Part shown: positions 1-11,252 of the stretch, piece after piece
How the letters are laid out: every line of letters begins with the position of its first letter
Position numbering within the stretch: position 1 is the first letter of the stretch
Source: Melieria omissa
Taxonomy: Eukaryota > Arthropoda > Insecta > Diptera > Ulidiidae
NCBI GenBank assembly: GCA_963971225.1
Contig: OZ020267.1
Coordinates: 30,445,298-30,509,297, forward strand
Direction of reading: 5' to 3'
DNA: 64,000 bases
The notes under the pieces: model-generated
Told to the model about the DNA's origin: nothing
Database searches by the model: none
Seen by the model: the letters and a program-made list of their open reading frames with translations, nothing else
Translations under genes and position numbers: made by a program

Positions 1-1589
1 ATGTATCCATGTCACATGTCTCGTATAAGACCCAATACTCGTATAAGAGTCCAGTTACAATTAGACCAACACACCGACTGACTTTGCAACTTGTCCATTG
101 CGGTTTTGGCCGCCACAACACACACACAAACACAACTATAGCTATTAGCTGCCAAGTAAAGCGTTCATCTGTCCATATGTACTCGTACAATATTATGTAC
201 ATTTATATTTATGTAGTTGACTGCGTGGCTGTGTGTACTCTGGCATTTAACGCCATGACGCAAAAAGGTGGAAAGTCGGTTGCGGCAGAGCTTTCAGTGT
301 GTTGCCGAAATTTATGCGCCGCCTCAGAGAATTTATGGAAGCAAACAAAGTGAATTATTTTATCGTGCGCTTGCATACACACAAAGCCAACTACGCACAC
401 AGACACACGCACAACTACGCATAATCACAAGCACATTCACACATACATACAAAGACACTAATACACGTGCAGCGGAACGTGCAAGTAATATTCGTTATTG
501 GAAGCTACTTTAGGCTTGCAAATGTTTGTATTGTTTAGCTGTAAGTGGTTGTAAGTATCGCACACATGCATACGTGCACATGTGTGCCTCTGCATACTTG
601 AGAGCATGCAACTCTAACGCACATGTATTCTGCTAATACGCACTCACCTATGCGCATACATACAAACGAATGGACAGACAAACGAGTAATGCCAGTTGGA
701 GGCCACTTATGCAGCCATGTGCTGTGCCTCCTCCTCCTCCTCTTACCTTCACTACCTTCCATGCTAATACTGCACCTTTGCTTTAGTTCAGCACCCTCTT
801 TCCCTCTCAGTCCCCTTCTCTGCGAATGATCGCAACTTTGCTCTGCATCGGCCGTGTCGAAATAAAACAAATTCGCCTGCAACAACAAATGCTTATGGAA
901 CAAATTCTACAAGCAAAAATCCTCACTAAGCTGGCATTTAAATTTGCTCCCTTACCGGCTCTGTTGCTACCAATTTGTACTCTGGGGAGTCAACGAGCAA
1001 TTTCTGCGTAAGCGTCGAGTGTGGCAAGTTTGTAATTAAGGCCGTGTCCGCTGCTCGTTCGGCCGCACTGCCTACGCACTAAATAATATGCGGCACCACT
1101 GCTCTAAAATATTCAAAACGCTCTGCAATTTTTGTTTATTGTTGCTGTGATGTTGCTGATGAAGTGCTTATGTGCAGGCAAATGTGTGATGCCAGCACAC
1201 AACTAAACCTGCATTTATGTGTTAGTGTGTGTAAGTGTGTGAGTGGCTTTTGCGTGTGGCCAGTGTAGGGTTTTCGCATTTTCGACAAAGTATTCTTACG
1301 TTACACTAATAACAGCAACAACTATAGTCATTGCAGCTAGAAGTTGCAACATGCAACTAACAACATGGGCTTTGTGTTGAGATTATGTTGCACCTGCGGT
1401 CACAACTAAATAGTGCGATTTTTGTTGCTGCTTCTCTCTGTAATGGCGGACTTTGGTCAGTTACTGGAAGGTGTTGCCGTTTTTTTTTTGGTTGTTCTTG
1501 TAACCACTACAGTCGTTCTCCTTTTCTTCCTTGTACTCATATGTTGGGTGCATCATTTTAAATATAAAATTTGTTAGTTGTTGTTGTTT
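1..1589. other. Non-coding sequence, no gene seen
   Basis: Mixed-composition sequence with scattered CA/GT runs and a CTC-rich pyrimidine stretch near 727-745. Short open frames on both strands are low-complexity (T/H/C/V-rich) and match no family I know. It resembles fly intronic or intergenic DNA. Confidence 0.5.
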
Positions 1590-2158
1590 TGGAAATTCAT
1601 TTTGCTTCTAGAAAAAGTGTTTGCCGCAAAATATACAATTTTTCCTAAAATATATTAACATTAAATAAAATTTTTTAATGAAAAGATTCTATAAAAAATT
1701 TGTAAACCGGTATTTGTTTTTATAAAATTAATGCAACATTTGTTAAAAAGTAAAAAAAATTGAATTTTTAGTTAAAAAATATATTGAAATTTTTTTAATT
1801 TTATAAATTAAATTAAAATTGTTCTAGTATATTTTTTTTAAATAAACTAAAAAGATTTTGAAATTACTTCATTTTATTCGGAAAATATCTTAATTTTATA
1901 AAAAAAAATAAAATGTTTTCTTGTATATATTTTTTAAATAGAATAAAATAATTGTATCTTCATTTTATGATTTTAAAGTTTTAAAAATCTTTATTTACTT
2001 ATTAACAAATTTATAACAAAAATATATTACAAATTGTAAAAAAAATGTGATATTTTTTGCAATGAAAAAATATTATAAATATTTAAAAAAATCAAATGTT
2101 TTTTTTATCAAAATTATTGCAGAATTGAAAAATAGATTTTTGCAACAATTGTTTTTTG
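1590..2158. repeat. AT-rich degenerate tandem repeat, left of mariner
   Basis: Very AT-rich block. A segment near 1795 (AATTTTATAA..., then TATATTTTTTTTAAATA) recurs near 1892, about 97 bp later. The block resumes beyond the mariner at 3061, so the transposon sits within a satellite-like tract. Confidence 0.5.
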
Positions 2159-3060
2159 CAACTTTGCTTCCGCCGTTTTCCGATAGGTGGCTGTACCGGC
2201 TGAGGCTGGTTGAAATACATAGATGGTAATGCCTTTAAAGTGAGTGTGGACAGTGCCTAACGAATTGTCATCGCCGTTTCAGTGACAGTTGTTCTTGTTT
2301 TCGTATTATTCACGCTCGAAAATGTCCGTTTATGTGCCCAATTCTCGCCATTTGCGGGAAGTTTTACTTTTCTGTTACAATTCGAAAAAAATGCAGCTGA
2401 AGCGCATCGAATGCTCTCAGAAACTTACGGTGATGCTGCTCTGAGTGAAAGAACGTGCGGGAGTGGTTTCAACGTTTTAAAAATTGTGATTTCGATGTCG
2501 AAGACAAACATGGTGGTGGAAGAGAAAAAACCTTCAAAGATGAACAACTAGAAGCATTGCTTGATGAAGATTCTTGCCAAACCCAAGAAGAGCTTGCCGA
2601 ATCGTTGGGAGTGAGTCAGCAAGCCATTTCAAAACGTCTCAAGGCCCTGGGCATGATTCAGAAAGAAGGAAACTGGGTGCCGTACGAGTTGATACCGAGG
2701 GACCTCGTCGCAAAAGTGGTCAAAAAGTACCTGGAAACGCTGAAATGGGAAGTCTTGCCCCACCCGCCGTATTCCCCAGATGTCGCCCCTTCTGACTTCC
2801 ACCTATTCCGTTCGATGGCACACGGCCTGGCAGATCAACATTTTGAATCCTTCGAAGAATTGGAAAAATGGATTGCTTCATGGATAGCGTCAAAAGAGGA
2901 CTCCTTTTTTCGAGCCGGGATCCGAAAATTGCCGGAAAGATGGGAGAAAGTTGTCGCTAGCAACGGACAATACTTTGAATAATACATCTGTAAGCACTTT
3001 TTCGCAATAAAGCTTTTAATTTTGGAAAAAAAAACGGCGGAAGCAAAGTTGTACACCTGA
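2159..3060 (+). mobile_element. Mariner element, internally deleted, copy 1
   Basis: The right end is a mariner-type inverted terminus ending GTACACCTGA at 3060, followed by TA. The left end matches the same terminus from CAACTTTGCTTCCGCC onward but lacks its outermost ~9 bases (compare the intact left end at 58027), so copy 1 is end-truncated. Sequence from 2159 to about 2480 is almost identical to 58036-58370, and the last 350 bp is almost identical to 58420-58770, so the copies are young relatives. It sits inside an AT-rich tandem repeat. Confidence 0.9.
2322..2982 (+). pseudogene. Mariner transposase, frameshifted and internally deleted
   Basis: The ATG at 2322 begins MSVYVPNSRHLREVLL. 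Reading then breaks twice. An A-run after TTCG has 7 A where 8 would keep frame, and one T is missing in AACGTGCGGG near 2456 (copy 2 has AACGTGTCGGG). In the third frame a helix-turn-helix segment is clear (EELAESLGVSQQAISKRLKALG region, 2586-2650), then GNWVPYEL. The reading next jumps to VAKVVKKYLETLKW, so the central catalytic region with the first two Asp is lost. The YSPDVAPSD motif with the third catalytic Asp of the DD34D triad and a C-terminus ending GQYFE remain. Mariner transposases are normally about 345 residues; this copy cannot be active. Confidence 0.88.
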
Positions 3061-4140
3061 TAGTAAGAAATATTTCATTTTCTTAAAACTACGTTTTTAA
3101 TGTAACATATTTTTTAAAAACTTAAAACATCTTTTCTTGTTTATTTTGAAAATTGTTTCAAAATTCTATTAAAAAATTATAACAAAATTTTTTTTTATTG
3201 TTTTTTTTTAATGAAGTATAAAAATTGTATAATAATTCTTTTTTAATTTTAATTTTTTTTTAATTTTTTAATTTCTTACATTAAACATATTTTTGCAATA
3301 TTAAAAAATATTTAATCATATTCCTGACATGTATATTTCTTAGTGCAAAACTATATTCTTATTTCTTGTAAAACTTGAAAAAAAATTCACTTAGATGTTT
3401 TTGTTTTTGCAAAAATCGTATACAAATTCTAAAAACTAAAAAAACTGTTTTTTGATAAAAGATTTTGTAAAAATTTAAAACCCTGTATTAATTTATAAAA
3501 AAAAAATCATAAAAAATATAACAAAAAAATTTGTATAACAAATATGTTTTTAATACTTTTAAAAATCTGTCCTTGGTTATTTTTATTTTTGCAAAAATCT
3601 GGTAGAAATTGTAAAAAATAAAAAAAAATGTTTTTTAGTGAAACACATTTTATAAAAATCTAAATTTCTGTATTAATTTCTAAAGTATATAAAAATAATA
3701 ATAATAATAAACAATTAAAAAAAAATATTTTTAGCAAATATGTTTTTAACACTTAAAAATCTGTACGTAGTTATATTTGTTTTTGCAAAAATCTGTGACA
3801 AATTGTAAAAAAATTAAAAGACAAAATGAGTTTTAATAAAAAAAATGTTATTAAAATCTAAAATTTCTAAAATAAATAAAAATAATAATGATAAAATAAA
3901 AAATTTTTTTTTTAACAAATATATTTTCAACAAAATTTTTTTAATAAAAAAAAAATACATTTATTTACAATCAAACTTTGTTAAAAAAAAGCTTCTTTCA
4001 AGTCAGAAAAATATAAAAAATTTTTTATTTTCATTTGTTTTTCAGCGAAGGAAATTTTAAAAAAATTTAAAATTCTATATTTCTTTCTTGCAAAAAACTG
4101 TTACAAATTTGTAAAAGGAAGTAATTTTTGTCAAAGTTAG
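3061..4140. repeat. AT-rich tandem repeat, right of mariner, period about 190 bp
   Basis: A landmark TTTTTGCAAAAATC recurs near 3407, 3591 and 3783 and in a weaker form near 4087. Each is followed by ACAAATT.TAAAAA and an A-rich stretch, and each is preceded by CTTAAAAATCTGT in the later units. The first two spacings are about 184 and 192 bp. Short Lys/Asn/Phe-rich open frames here are composition artefacts. Confidence 0.65.
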
Positions 4141-5289
4141 TTAAAGTAGTAAAAGGAAATCCAATTGGATTCACCAACTAGAACACTTTAGCGCCGTTTT
4201 GAAAACTTGGTTAACCTTAAACATGGATACAGTGGCGCACTATTTGAGCTCAGTTCTATTTGAAAGGAGCCTATTTCTGGGTATCTTAATGCTTCAACAG
4301 CACAGGATTCTTAATCCACAGTTAGGCTTCCTGAGGAAATGTTCCAAGATCTCTCTCTCAACTGCTCTCAATGGAATCCGAACTAGATCTGAGCTATCCG
4401 AGTGAAGGTAGGAACGCTTCCTAATTCCCATTATTTAAAATTGTGTAAAAGTTTGTGTACATATAGAAATGCAACCGAGTCGACAACGTCTTCTCAGGTA
4501 TTGTCACAACTAAGAATAAATGTCAAAAATTTAACAGCGGCAAACATGGAAACGAAAATTAATTACAAATTCGACTTAAGCGGCATGTAAGCCGTTTTGC
4601 ATTGCATTGCTTATGTTACATATATATGAACTTATATATATAAATATGTGTATCCATGTACGTTATCATCTACGATGCATGTGCATCGTGACAATTATTT
4701 CATTTTATAACTTTCACGAATCGTTTTGTGCGAAACGGCAAGTTTCTGATGCCACTTTAATAAGCACGCACTTTCCAAAATAATGAATTTCGTTGCCATG
4801 GCCACTGCCTCTCTTTTTCTCTCTTTCTGCCAAATTGAAGTTGTTTGCAATTTTTCAAGAAACTTTTTCAATTTACGCACTCACAGCCAACATGTCAAAC
4901 GCAATGCCAATGTGCAGCTCACATGTTGGCTCGCTCTCTCACTTCAGGTGTTGCGATATATTTCGAATTATATTTGAGAATTTAAATGCAGCTCGAAAAT
5001 TGACAGCTTGTTGGCAACAATTGTCCTAAGTGCGCGTGCAGATGCTTAGTGTTTCAGTGCCAGCAGAGCTACACAAACTTTTCAATGGTCTCAAATTGCA
5101 TGCAAAATTCTGATATAGAGACAAGTAGAGTCCACCAGGAGATAAAGCAATTTGTTTTTGAAAAATATAAATTTTCAAAAGTACTGCTTTTTGTGTGCCA
5201 TGAGATCTGTTACAAAATGTGACTTATTTTCAAAAATATTTAGATATTCATTCATCAATATTTATGTTCATTAATAATATGTATGTACG
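4141..5289. other. Non-coding sequence, no gene seen
   Basis: Unique-looking sequence. Open frames up to 78 aa have no recognisable motif. An ATATATA stretch lies near 4620-4650. Confidence 0.45.
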
Positions 5290-5715
5290 TTGCTTCAGTT
5301 TCACGTTCAGGAAATTATCGCAGGCACCCAAGTCCGCCAAAAACGGTGATTGACACATGATTAAAATTTCTCTTCAGATACAATAAACTTGTGTCAGCAC
5401 TTTTTTCAATCCTCGAATCACTTCTGATATGCGCTTTCTCGTATGTCCTTTGAGCTCTTCCAGCAATTCAGTCTTTGTCACTTCAACCGTGACCAATCTC
5501 CATCCGCAAACATCAATTTTATGAACAGGAAATTGTCACAGGCGCTCCGGTCCAGTAAATATGGTGATTGACGCATGATCAAAATTTTGTTTAAGTCAAA
5601 AATGGCCAACAAGCAGTGATGTGTCAGCAGGTGCAAAAGTCATTAATTGTTTTGACACAAATCCGGACGTTGTCTTCGTATTGCTTCACTAACTGCGCAA
5701 AACTTCAAGGTATTA
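5290..5715 (-). pseudogene. Mariner-like transposase remnant with internal duplication
   Basis: Read on the minus strand, broken frames give pieces that align in order with the C-terminal half of mariner transposases: an RQRPDLCQNN piece, LLTHHCLL (where HHDNAPAH is usual), MRQSPYLLDRSACDNFLF (where PPYSPDLAPCDFFLF is usual), then SAYQK.FED and a C-terminal FIVSEE. A segment with GTGATTGACRCATGATYAAAATTT occurs twice, near 5340 and 5568, each preceded by a similar CAGGAAATTRTCRCAGGC stretch. The remnant therefore contains an internal duplication about 225 bp apart. Stops and frameshifts are many. This family differs from the mariner at 2159. No termini were recognised. Confidence 0.6.
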
Positions 5716-5971
5716 TAGGTATAGGTATATTCAAGTAGTATAGGTATATTCAAGGTATATATTTCTCATTCACCATGCCACCTTATGGCAAGAACTCACA
5801 ATGCATCACGAAATTCTGAAACAGAGAGAAAACAGTCAAAAACATCTTCTCGGCCTTCTGCGAAAAACTAAGTGGAAGGAAGTTTCAATGTCTCTGTATG
5901 ATCTGCTATCGGGGCAAATATATATACAAACAAATAAATAATTTGTATACACACATCGAAAGAATATTGTT

Positions 5972-6549
5972 TGATGTGATGCGGAGTGATGTGATGTGAT
6001 GTGATGTGATGTGATGTGATGTGATGTGATGTGATGTGATGTGATGTGATGTGATGTGATGTGATGTAATGTGATGTGATGTAATGTAATGTGATGTGAT
6101 GTGATGTGATGTGATGTGATGTGATGTGATGTGATGTGATGTGATGTGATGTGATGTGATGTGATGTGATGTGATGTGATGTGATGTGATGTGATGTGAT
6201 GTGATGTGATGTGATGTGATGTGATGTGATGTGATGTGATGTGATGTGATGTGATGTGATGTGATGTGATGTGATGTGATGTGATGTGATGTGATGTGAT
6301 GTGATGTGATGTGATGTGATGTGATGTGATGTGATGTGATGTGATGTGATGTGATGTGATGTGATGTGATGTGATGTGATGTGATGTGATGTGATGTGAT
6401 GTGATGTGATGTGATGTGATGTGATGTGATGTGATGTGATGTGATGTGATGTGATGTGATGTGATGTGATGTGATGTGATGTGATGTGATGTGATGTGAT
6501 GTGATGTGATGTGATGTGATGTGATGTGATGTGATGGGATTGATGTGAT
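5972..6549. repeat. (GTGAT)n pentamer array, about 110 units
   Basis: Almost uninterrupted GTGAT units for about 570 bp, with a few GTAAT variants near the left end (6066-6090). Because the unit is 5 bp, every frame on the minus strand stays open with a 5-residue repeat (ITSHH), producing a spurious 249-residue frame. A short GGTATATTCAAG duplication lies just upstream at 5713-5765. Confidence 0.97.
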
Positions 6550-6915
6550 CTGTTTGTTTATATTCATCACTTGCAGATCCATCAAGATATTTTGAGAAGA
6601 TTTTAAGTGGTTTGAAGTACTTTGAATTGATTTAAGGTGATTTTAAGAAATTTTACATTATTTGAAAAGATTGTAAAGTGATTTAAAGTGATGTGATATT
6701 ATGTGATATGACGTGATATGATGCGATATGATGTGATTTGGTGTGATATGAATTGATTTGAAGTGGCTTAAAGTAATTTGAAATTATTTAAGGTGATTTC
6801 AAGAACTTTGAAATGATTGTGAAGTGATTTAAAGTGATGTGATGTGATGTGATGTGTGTAATGTACTGCGATCTGAAGTGATAGGATTGATGTGATGTGA
6901 TTGTTAAACGGTCAT
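6550..6915. repeat. Degenerate GTGAT-derived tract with duplicated flank
   Basis: Right of the array, GTGAT-like units decay into GTGATATGATGTGATTTG and TTTAAGGTGATTT. The flank TTGCAGATCC.TCAA.ATATTTTGA at about 6573 recurs near 6923 after a second short GTGAT run at 6836-6902. A unit of array plus flank of about 350 bp was therefore duplicated and then diverged. Confidence 0.65.
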
Positions 6916-8820
6916 TCCTTGCAGATCCTTCAAAATAATATTTGAAAAAATGTCTAGATTTTTATTTTGGAATATACTTGTACCAAATTATGTTATTTCG
7001 TTGGCCTGCATTGAAACAACATTGCAAACAATGTTTCTGCCACTTTGCTGTTCATTGTTCTAATTTCACTTTCGTTGCTCTACGCACTCTAAGCAGCCAA
7101 TGGTGATAAGCTGCCTCAATGAATGTGTGCTCTCACCTACACCCATCCCCACCCCCCATCCCAAGCACACTCACACACAAAGCGCTAAAGTGTGTTGGCC
7201 ACACTTGGCAAACCAATTTTAAATTTATGTAAATGCTGCTATTAAAATTACTAACACACGGCGGCGCACAGCCTGACGTGGGCGACAATACCAGCAGCAG
7301 CAGCAACAGCTATGGCAACGACAAAAACCAACCATGGCAACAACAATAATAATAATAACATAATTAGCACCACCACTCAGACCGCATTGCTGCCAACTGC
7401 CATCACTGCCAGCGCACTTCAGCGCTGCAGCGACGACGACGGCGACGGCGCGCAACACTTCCGTGCGCATTCTTCACGCACACACGAGCGCATAATTAAT
7501 TGTTATGCCATCATTATTTTTCGTTATTAAAAAAAGAGGCAAGCAAAGAAGTAAGTAAGAATCATCATTGGCAAAAAAATGAACAAAGAAAAATGCCAGT
7601 GAAGAGAGCGTCGAAAAGGGGTTACAACAATAGCAAGAAAAAATTAACATCATTTATTATGATTGTGTTGAGTGTGTGCGCAAGTGTATGTATATGTGTG
7701 TGCGCGCACTTGAAGTCGCGCACGGAAGTCAAACCGCATACGCCCGCAACACGTATCCGTATAATGTTACGTATACGCCCCACCGGCAGCGAACGACACC
7801 GTCAAGTCAAATGTGGCGGCAGTTTGGCTGCGCAACAACAACAAACCGACCACGCTTAACTCTTCTACCATGCAACGTTGCGCACTTTATTTAACTTGTT
7901 TTTCGTTGGCTGCGCACTTAATAAACATTGCCACATGACAGGAAAAATTCCAACATAATTTAATTAAAATGCATAAGAAAAAAAAACGGGGCCAGCAAAA
8001 ACATCGACAGCGAAATTTTAAAACAGTGCTGCAGCATGCAGCTTCTTGGCATAATTGGACTCATTATTCATTAATCTTTCATTATTATCCAATTGACAGG
8101 TTAATTAAGACTTTGCTATTTCCTGACGTTGACGTTCCTGCTGCCAGCCGGCTGCGCTGCATCGCTGTCGTTGTCGCTGTCGCACTCTGCTGTTTATGGG
8201 CAGCGACGCGAAAGTGGTTGGCGCCCTAAACTGCCACCGAAACCATAGCGCACCGTCAACCTGAGTTGACGTTAGTGTGTTACGCGCCAGACTGGCGTAT
8301 TTAACGTTGTTGTTGGCAATTGACAGCGGCAGCAAAATTTTGTTTATTTTTTTGTTTTATTTTAATTTGGTTTTTGTGATTTTTTTAAAGACTTTTTTAA
8401 TAGTCCTACAGTCAACTTGGACCTTCACAGGTTAACATAAATGAAAAAAAAATGGCTTAAAGTAATCTTAAAGAAATCCTTTTGGCGTTTGAGCGTTGAA
8501 AAACTTTTTCTGAACAAACTAATGTCACCACATTGTGCAATTTGGACTTTGGTCATTATTTAGTAGATTAAGGTATAAATTTGTTTGTTTAGCTGCTTTT
8601 GTCACATTTAATATGAAAGCAAATTCCTTGAATTATTGAAATTTTCCTTCGCGAAACCAATGCAATTCTGGGAAATACAATCAAACTTCTAGCTAACACT
8701 TTCAGTTTCTTGGAAATGTTATTAAGTTATGTATATAAAAAACAACAACAACAAAAAATTGCCCTAATCGTAATTTTCGACCTCTGATTTCAAGCTTTTA
8801 GAAATTTTAGTCAGTAATAA
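6916..8820. other. Non-coding sequence, no gene seen
   Basis: Fly-like intronic texture: CAG/CAA runs (7290-7330), an AATAATAATAA tract (7345-7357) and CA-rich stretches. Longer open frames (119 aa at 7500) are low-complexity and unrecognised. Confidence 0.45.
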
Positions 8821-9270
8821 CACTGCACAACACAAAATAAATAACAAAGTTCTGATAACGGATTCTGGTAGAGGGGACCAAAACAAAATATACGTGTATC
8901 GGCGTTTTGAAAGATTATGTCTGCATTTTTTGTAAGGGGGGGTCAAAGTTTTCCCCTTTTCGCGCATTCTTATGTCGAATCGGCATACGAAATCCATGTA
9001 ACCTCACGTTTTAGGTATATGATGTGTTCAGCAATTTGGTGTAATATAATACGCGGAACATTTTTGTGGAGCATTTTAACCCTGTAGCTCCTATTTTTAT
9101 GGGTCAATTTGACGCTTTCCTCTAAAATGCCAAAAATGTCCTGTAAAACAGGACTTTTCAAGGACAAGATCTACCACAAAAATATTCACCATAAAATTCT
9201 ACTATAGGTCTGTGAATACATCAAAGCTCAGAAATTAACTTCAATGCCAGAATGAAGCCAAATCTGAAAA
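8821..9270 (+). repeat. Dispersed repeat family R450, copy 1
   Basis: This 450-bp segment matches 46099-46548 end to end in the same orientation. Both begin CACTGCACAAC and share GATTCTGGTAGAGG, CGTGTATCGGCGTTTTGAAAG, TTTTAACCCTGTAGCT, TGGGTCAATTTGAC and CTATAGGTCT in order. No coding frame or clear terminal repeat is visible. Equal length and collinearity argue for a transposed unit of unknown class. Confidence 0.8.
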
Positions 9271-9439
9271 TGTTCGAAAATAAGAAAAAAAGAAAGAAAA
9301 ATGAAGAAAATAAAATTAATGTATTGAAACGAAGAGGCACTCTGTGCTGTGCATGAACGCTTTTCAAAGCATACTTTTAGGCATGCACTTTGAAGTATGG
9401 CAAATTTGGTATAATTCGCTTGGATAGTCCGATATGGCA

Positions 9440-9640
9440 AGGATGGTTCTCGAAGAAATGGGCTGTGCGAGAATGGTCGAGCGCTTTCCAATTGGAAGTT
9501 GCAAGAAACTTCGGCGCAATAAGAAAACTGGTATAAAAGCAGCAGTGGCAGCGCAAGGGATCGAGTCTGTGTTGAGCAAGCAAAGTGGTAACAAGTTTAG
9601 ATACAAGCGAAGTGTAGATCTGTAAATAAAGTGATTGTTT
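9440..9640 (+). promoter_or_regulatory. Heat-shock-promoter-like block or solo LTR
   Basis: TATAAAAG lies at 9532-9539. Upstream are two perfect inverted heat-shock-type pairs, TTCtcGAA (9447-9454) and GAAacTTC (9505-9512), and the palindrome TTCCAATTGGAA (9486-9497). About 30 bp after the TATA box is TCGAGTCTGTG, a plausible start region, followed by a leader rich in AAGCAAAG/AAGCGAAG and an AATAAA at about 9625. No long open frame follows. TATA then start then AATAAA within 100 bp is also the layout of a retroviral-type LTR. I could not find terminal TG...CA repeats or a target duplication. Either reading is tentative. Confidence 0.35.
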
Positions 9641-9794
9641 TATTAAAATTTTACTACGTTTGCGCTTAATAATTGAAGTTGTTTTATTTTCAAACACAAT
9701 CAAAACGAACCTTGGAAGACTTGAGATTTTCGTAACAGTATTTTATGGAACCAATAACTCTTTGAGTCCAAACGAATTATAAAATATGATTGGT

Positions 9795-10115
9795 TACATT
9801 AATAAACTATCTAAAAAAATACATAAACAGATATTTGTACTCATTTGAGTATTTGAAACTGTTTTTAATGCTATGTAATTTTTTTAATTTAAGTTTTTTT
9901 TTAAATGCTATGCAATTTTTTTAATTTAAATAAATGTTAATAGAACTCTGCAAAGTTCTCACAACACTCATAAGATATCAATAAAGCATTTGAAAAAATA
10001 TATAAATCGATATTTGCACTTATTTAAATATTGGAAGCTTTTTGTTTAATGCTATGCAATTTTTTTCAATTTAAATGAATATTAAAAGATTTCTGCAAAA
10101 TTCTCACAACACTCA
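9795..10115. repeat. Two tandem units of about 175 bp
   Basis: The order CTAAAAAAATACATAAACAGATATTTGTACT, ATGCTATGTAATTTTTTTAATTTAA, CTGCAAAGTTCTCACAACACTCAT is repeated as AAAAATATATAAATCGATATTTGCACT, ATGCTATGCAATTTTTTTC, CTGCAAAATTCTCACAACACTCAT. The first unit also carries a short internal duplication of the ATGCTATG.AATTTTTTTAATTTAA part. Confidence 0.7.
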
Positions 10116-11193
10116 TCACACATTTAGAGTTCGTGCAAAATATTCAGCACACGAACATAAGCGACACCTAAGCGACAGCACGCCAAATTGTCTGCGTTGG
10201 CGTCTCCGCAAGTCATGACACGGCAGCCGCAAACATTTCGAAGCCTTTGAATGCTAATATTAAATATATTAAAAGGTTTCAGCGAGCCAGTGTCGTGCGC
10301 CGCATAGCTAAAAAGCTGCACCCGTCCAGTGGACGTGCAGCGTTCATTGGTGTGCGGTGTCCAGACAGAGCGACAGCTACGACGAGAGTGCAGGTTGGGC
10401 AACTGTTTCGTATTATCGAAAAAATGCAACAAACTGTACGGTTTCCACTAATTGTGTGGACATGACAAAAATGCCAGAGTCCTGACCAGAGTAATTAAGA
10501 ACATTACCATTTAATTAACAAGCAAGCAAAGCATACACACACACACACACATACAAAGTACGTGAATATGTGCGACAAGCGGCGACACGAGCGATCGAAG
10601 CTGTGTTAGTTGTAGGAGTTGTAGGAGAAAATTACCGAGCAGCATGTAGGCACGTCATTAGAAAAATAAAACACACAAACACATACAAATATATATAGAA
10701 ATATGCATGTACGCATATAGCGCACAGAGTGTGGAGTGTTGAAGGAGACAAATAAGCACAACAACTGTAGAAAGTTAAATGGAGCTGGTTAGCCGGTTAG
10801 TTGGTCTACAACAGGCTGACGCAGTTGACTTTGTTTGGATGGGCTGCTAGTTGCGGCAAGTGTATCAGATACGAAATGCAAGTGGCTGCCGTGCCATGTA
10901 GCCTTTGGCAACTGTCAAAAGTAGAAACAACATGCAGGACGCTGATGGACACACAGGCAAACCGACAGATAGACAGACAGACAGAATGCATGAAGCCACA
11001 ACAAGCTCACAAAAATGAAACAACAAAACGACAGTTCCAGCAACAATTAGAAATTGCTGCTCAACAACAACAAAAACAACAACAATATGCAGCAAAAGAA
11101 GAAGAAGAAACGGCAGCATGATATGAAGAAGAAAACCAACACACGCATGCAATGGCAATAAAATGGAATTCAAACAGACAACACACAAACACA

Positions 11194-11196
<3 letters not shown>
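10116..11196. other. Non-coding sequence, no gene seen
   Basis: CA-rich stretches near 10533-10552, GACAGACAGACAG near 10968-10983 and CAA repeats near 11060-11090. No recognisable coding frame. Confidence 0.45.

Positions 11197-11249
<53 letters not shown>
11197..11249. repeat. (AC)26 microsatellite
   Basis: An uninterrupted AC dinucleotide run, preceded by interrupted ACACAAAC repeats. It creates Val/Cys-rich spurious frames on the minus strand. Confidence 0.97.

Positions 11250-11252
<3 letters not shown>

Noticed and set aside
5836..6585. 249-residue minus-strand open frame with ITSHH repeats
   Set aside because: A 5-bp repeat without stop codons is open by arithmetic; no start context, domain or non-repeat sequence.
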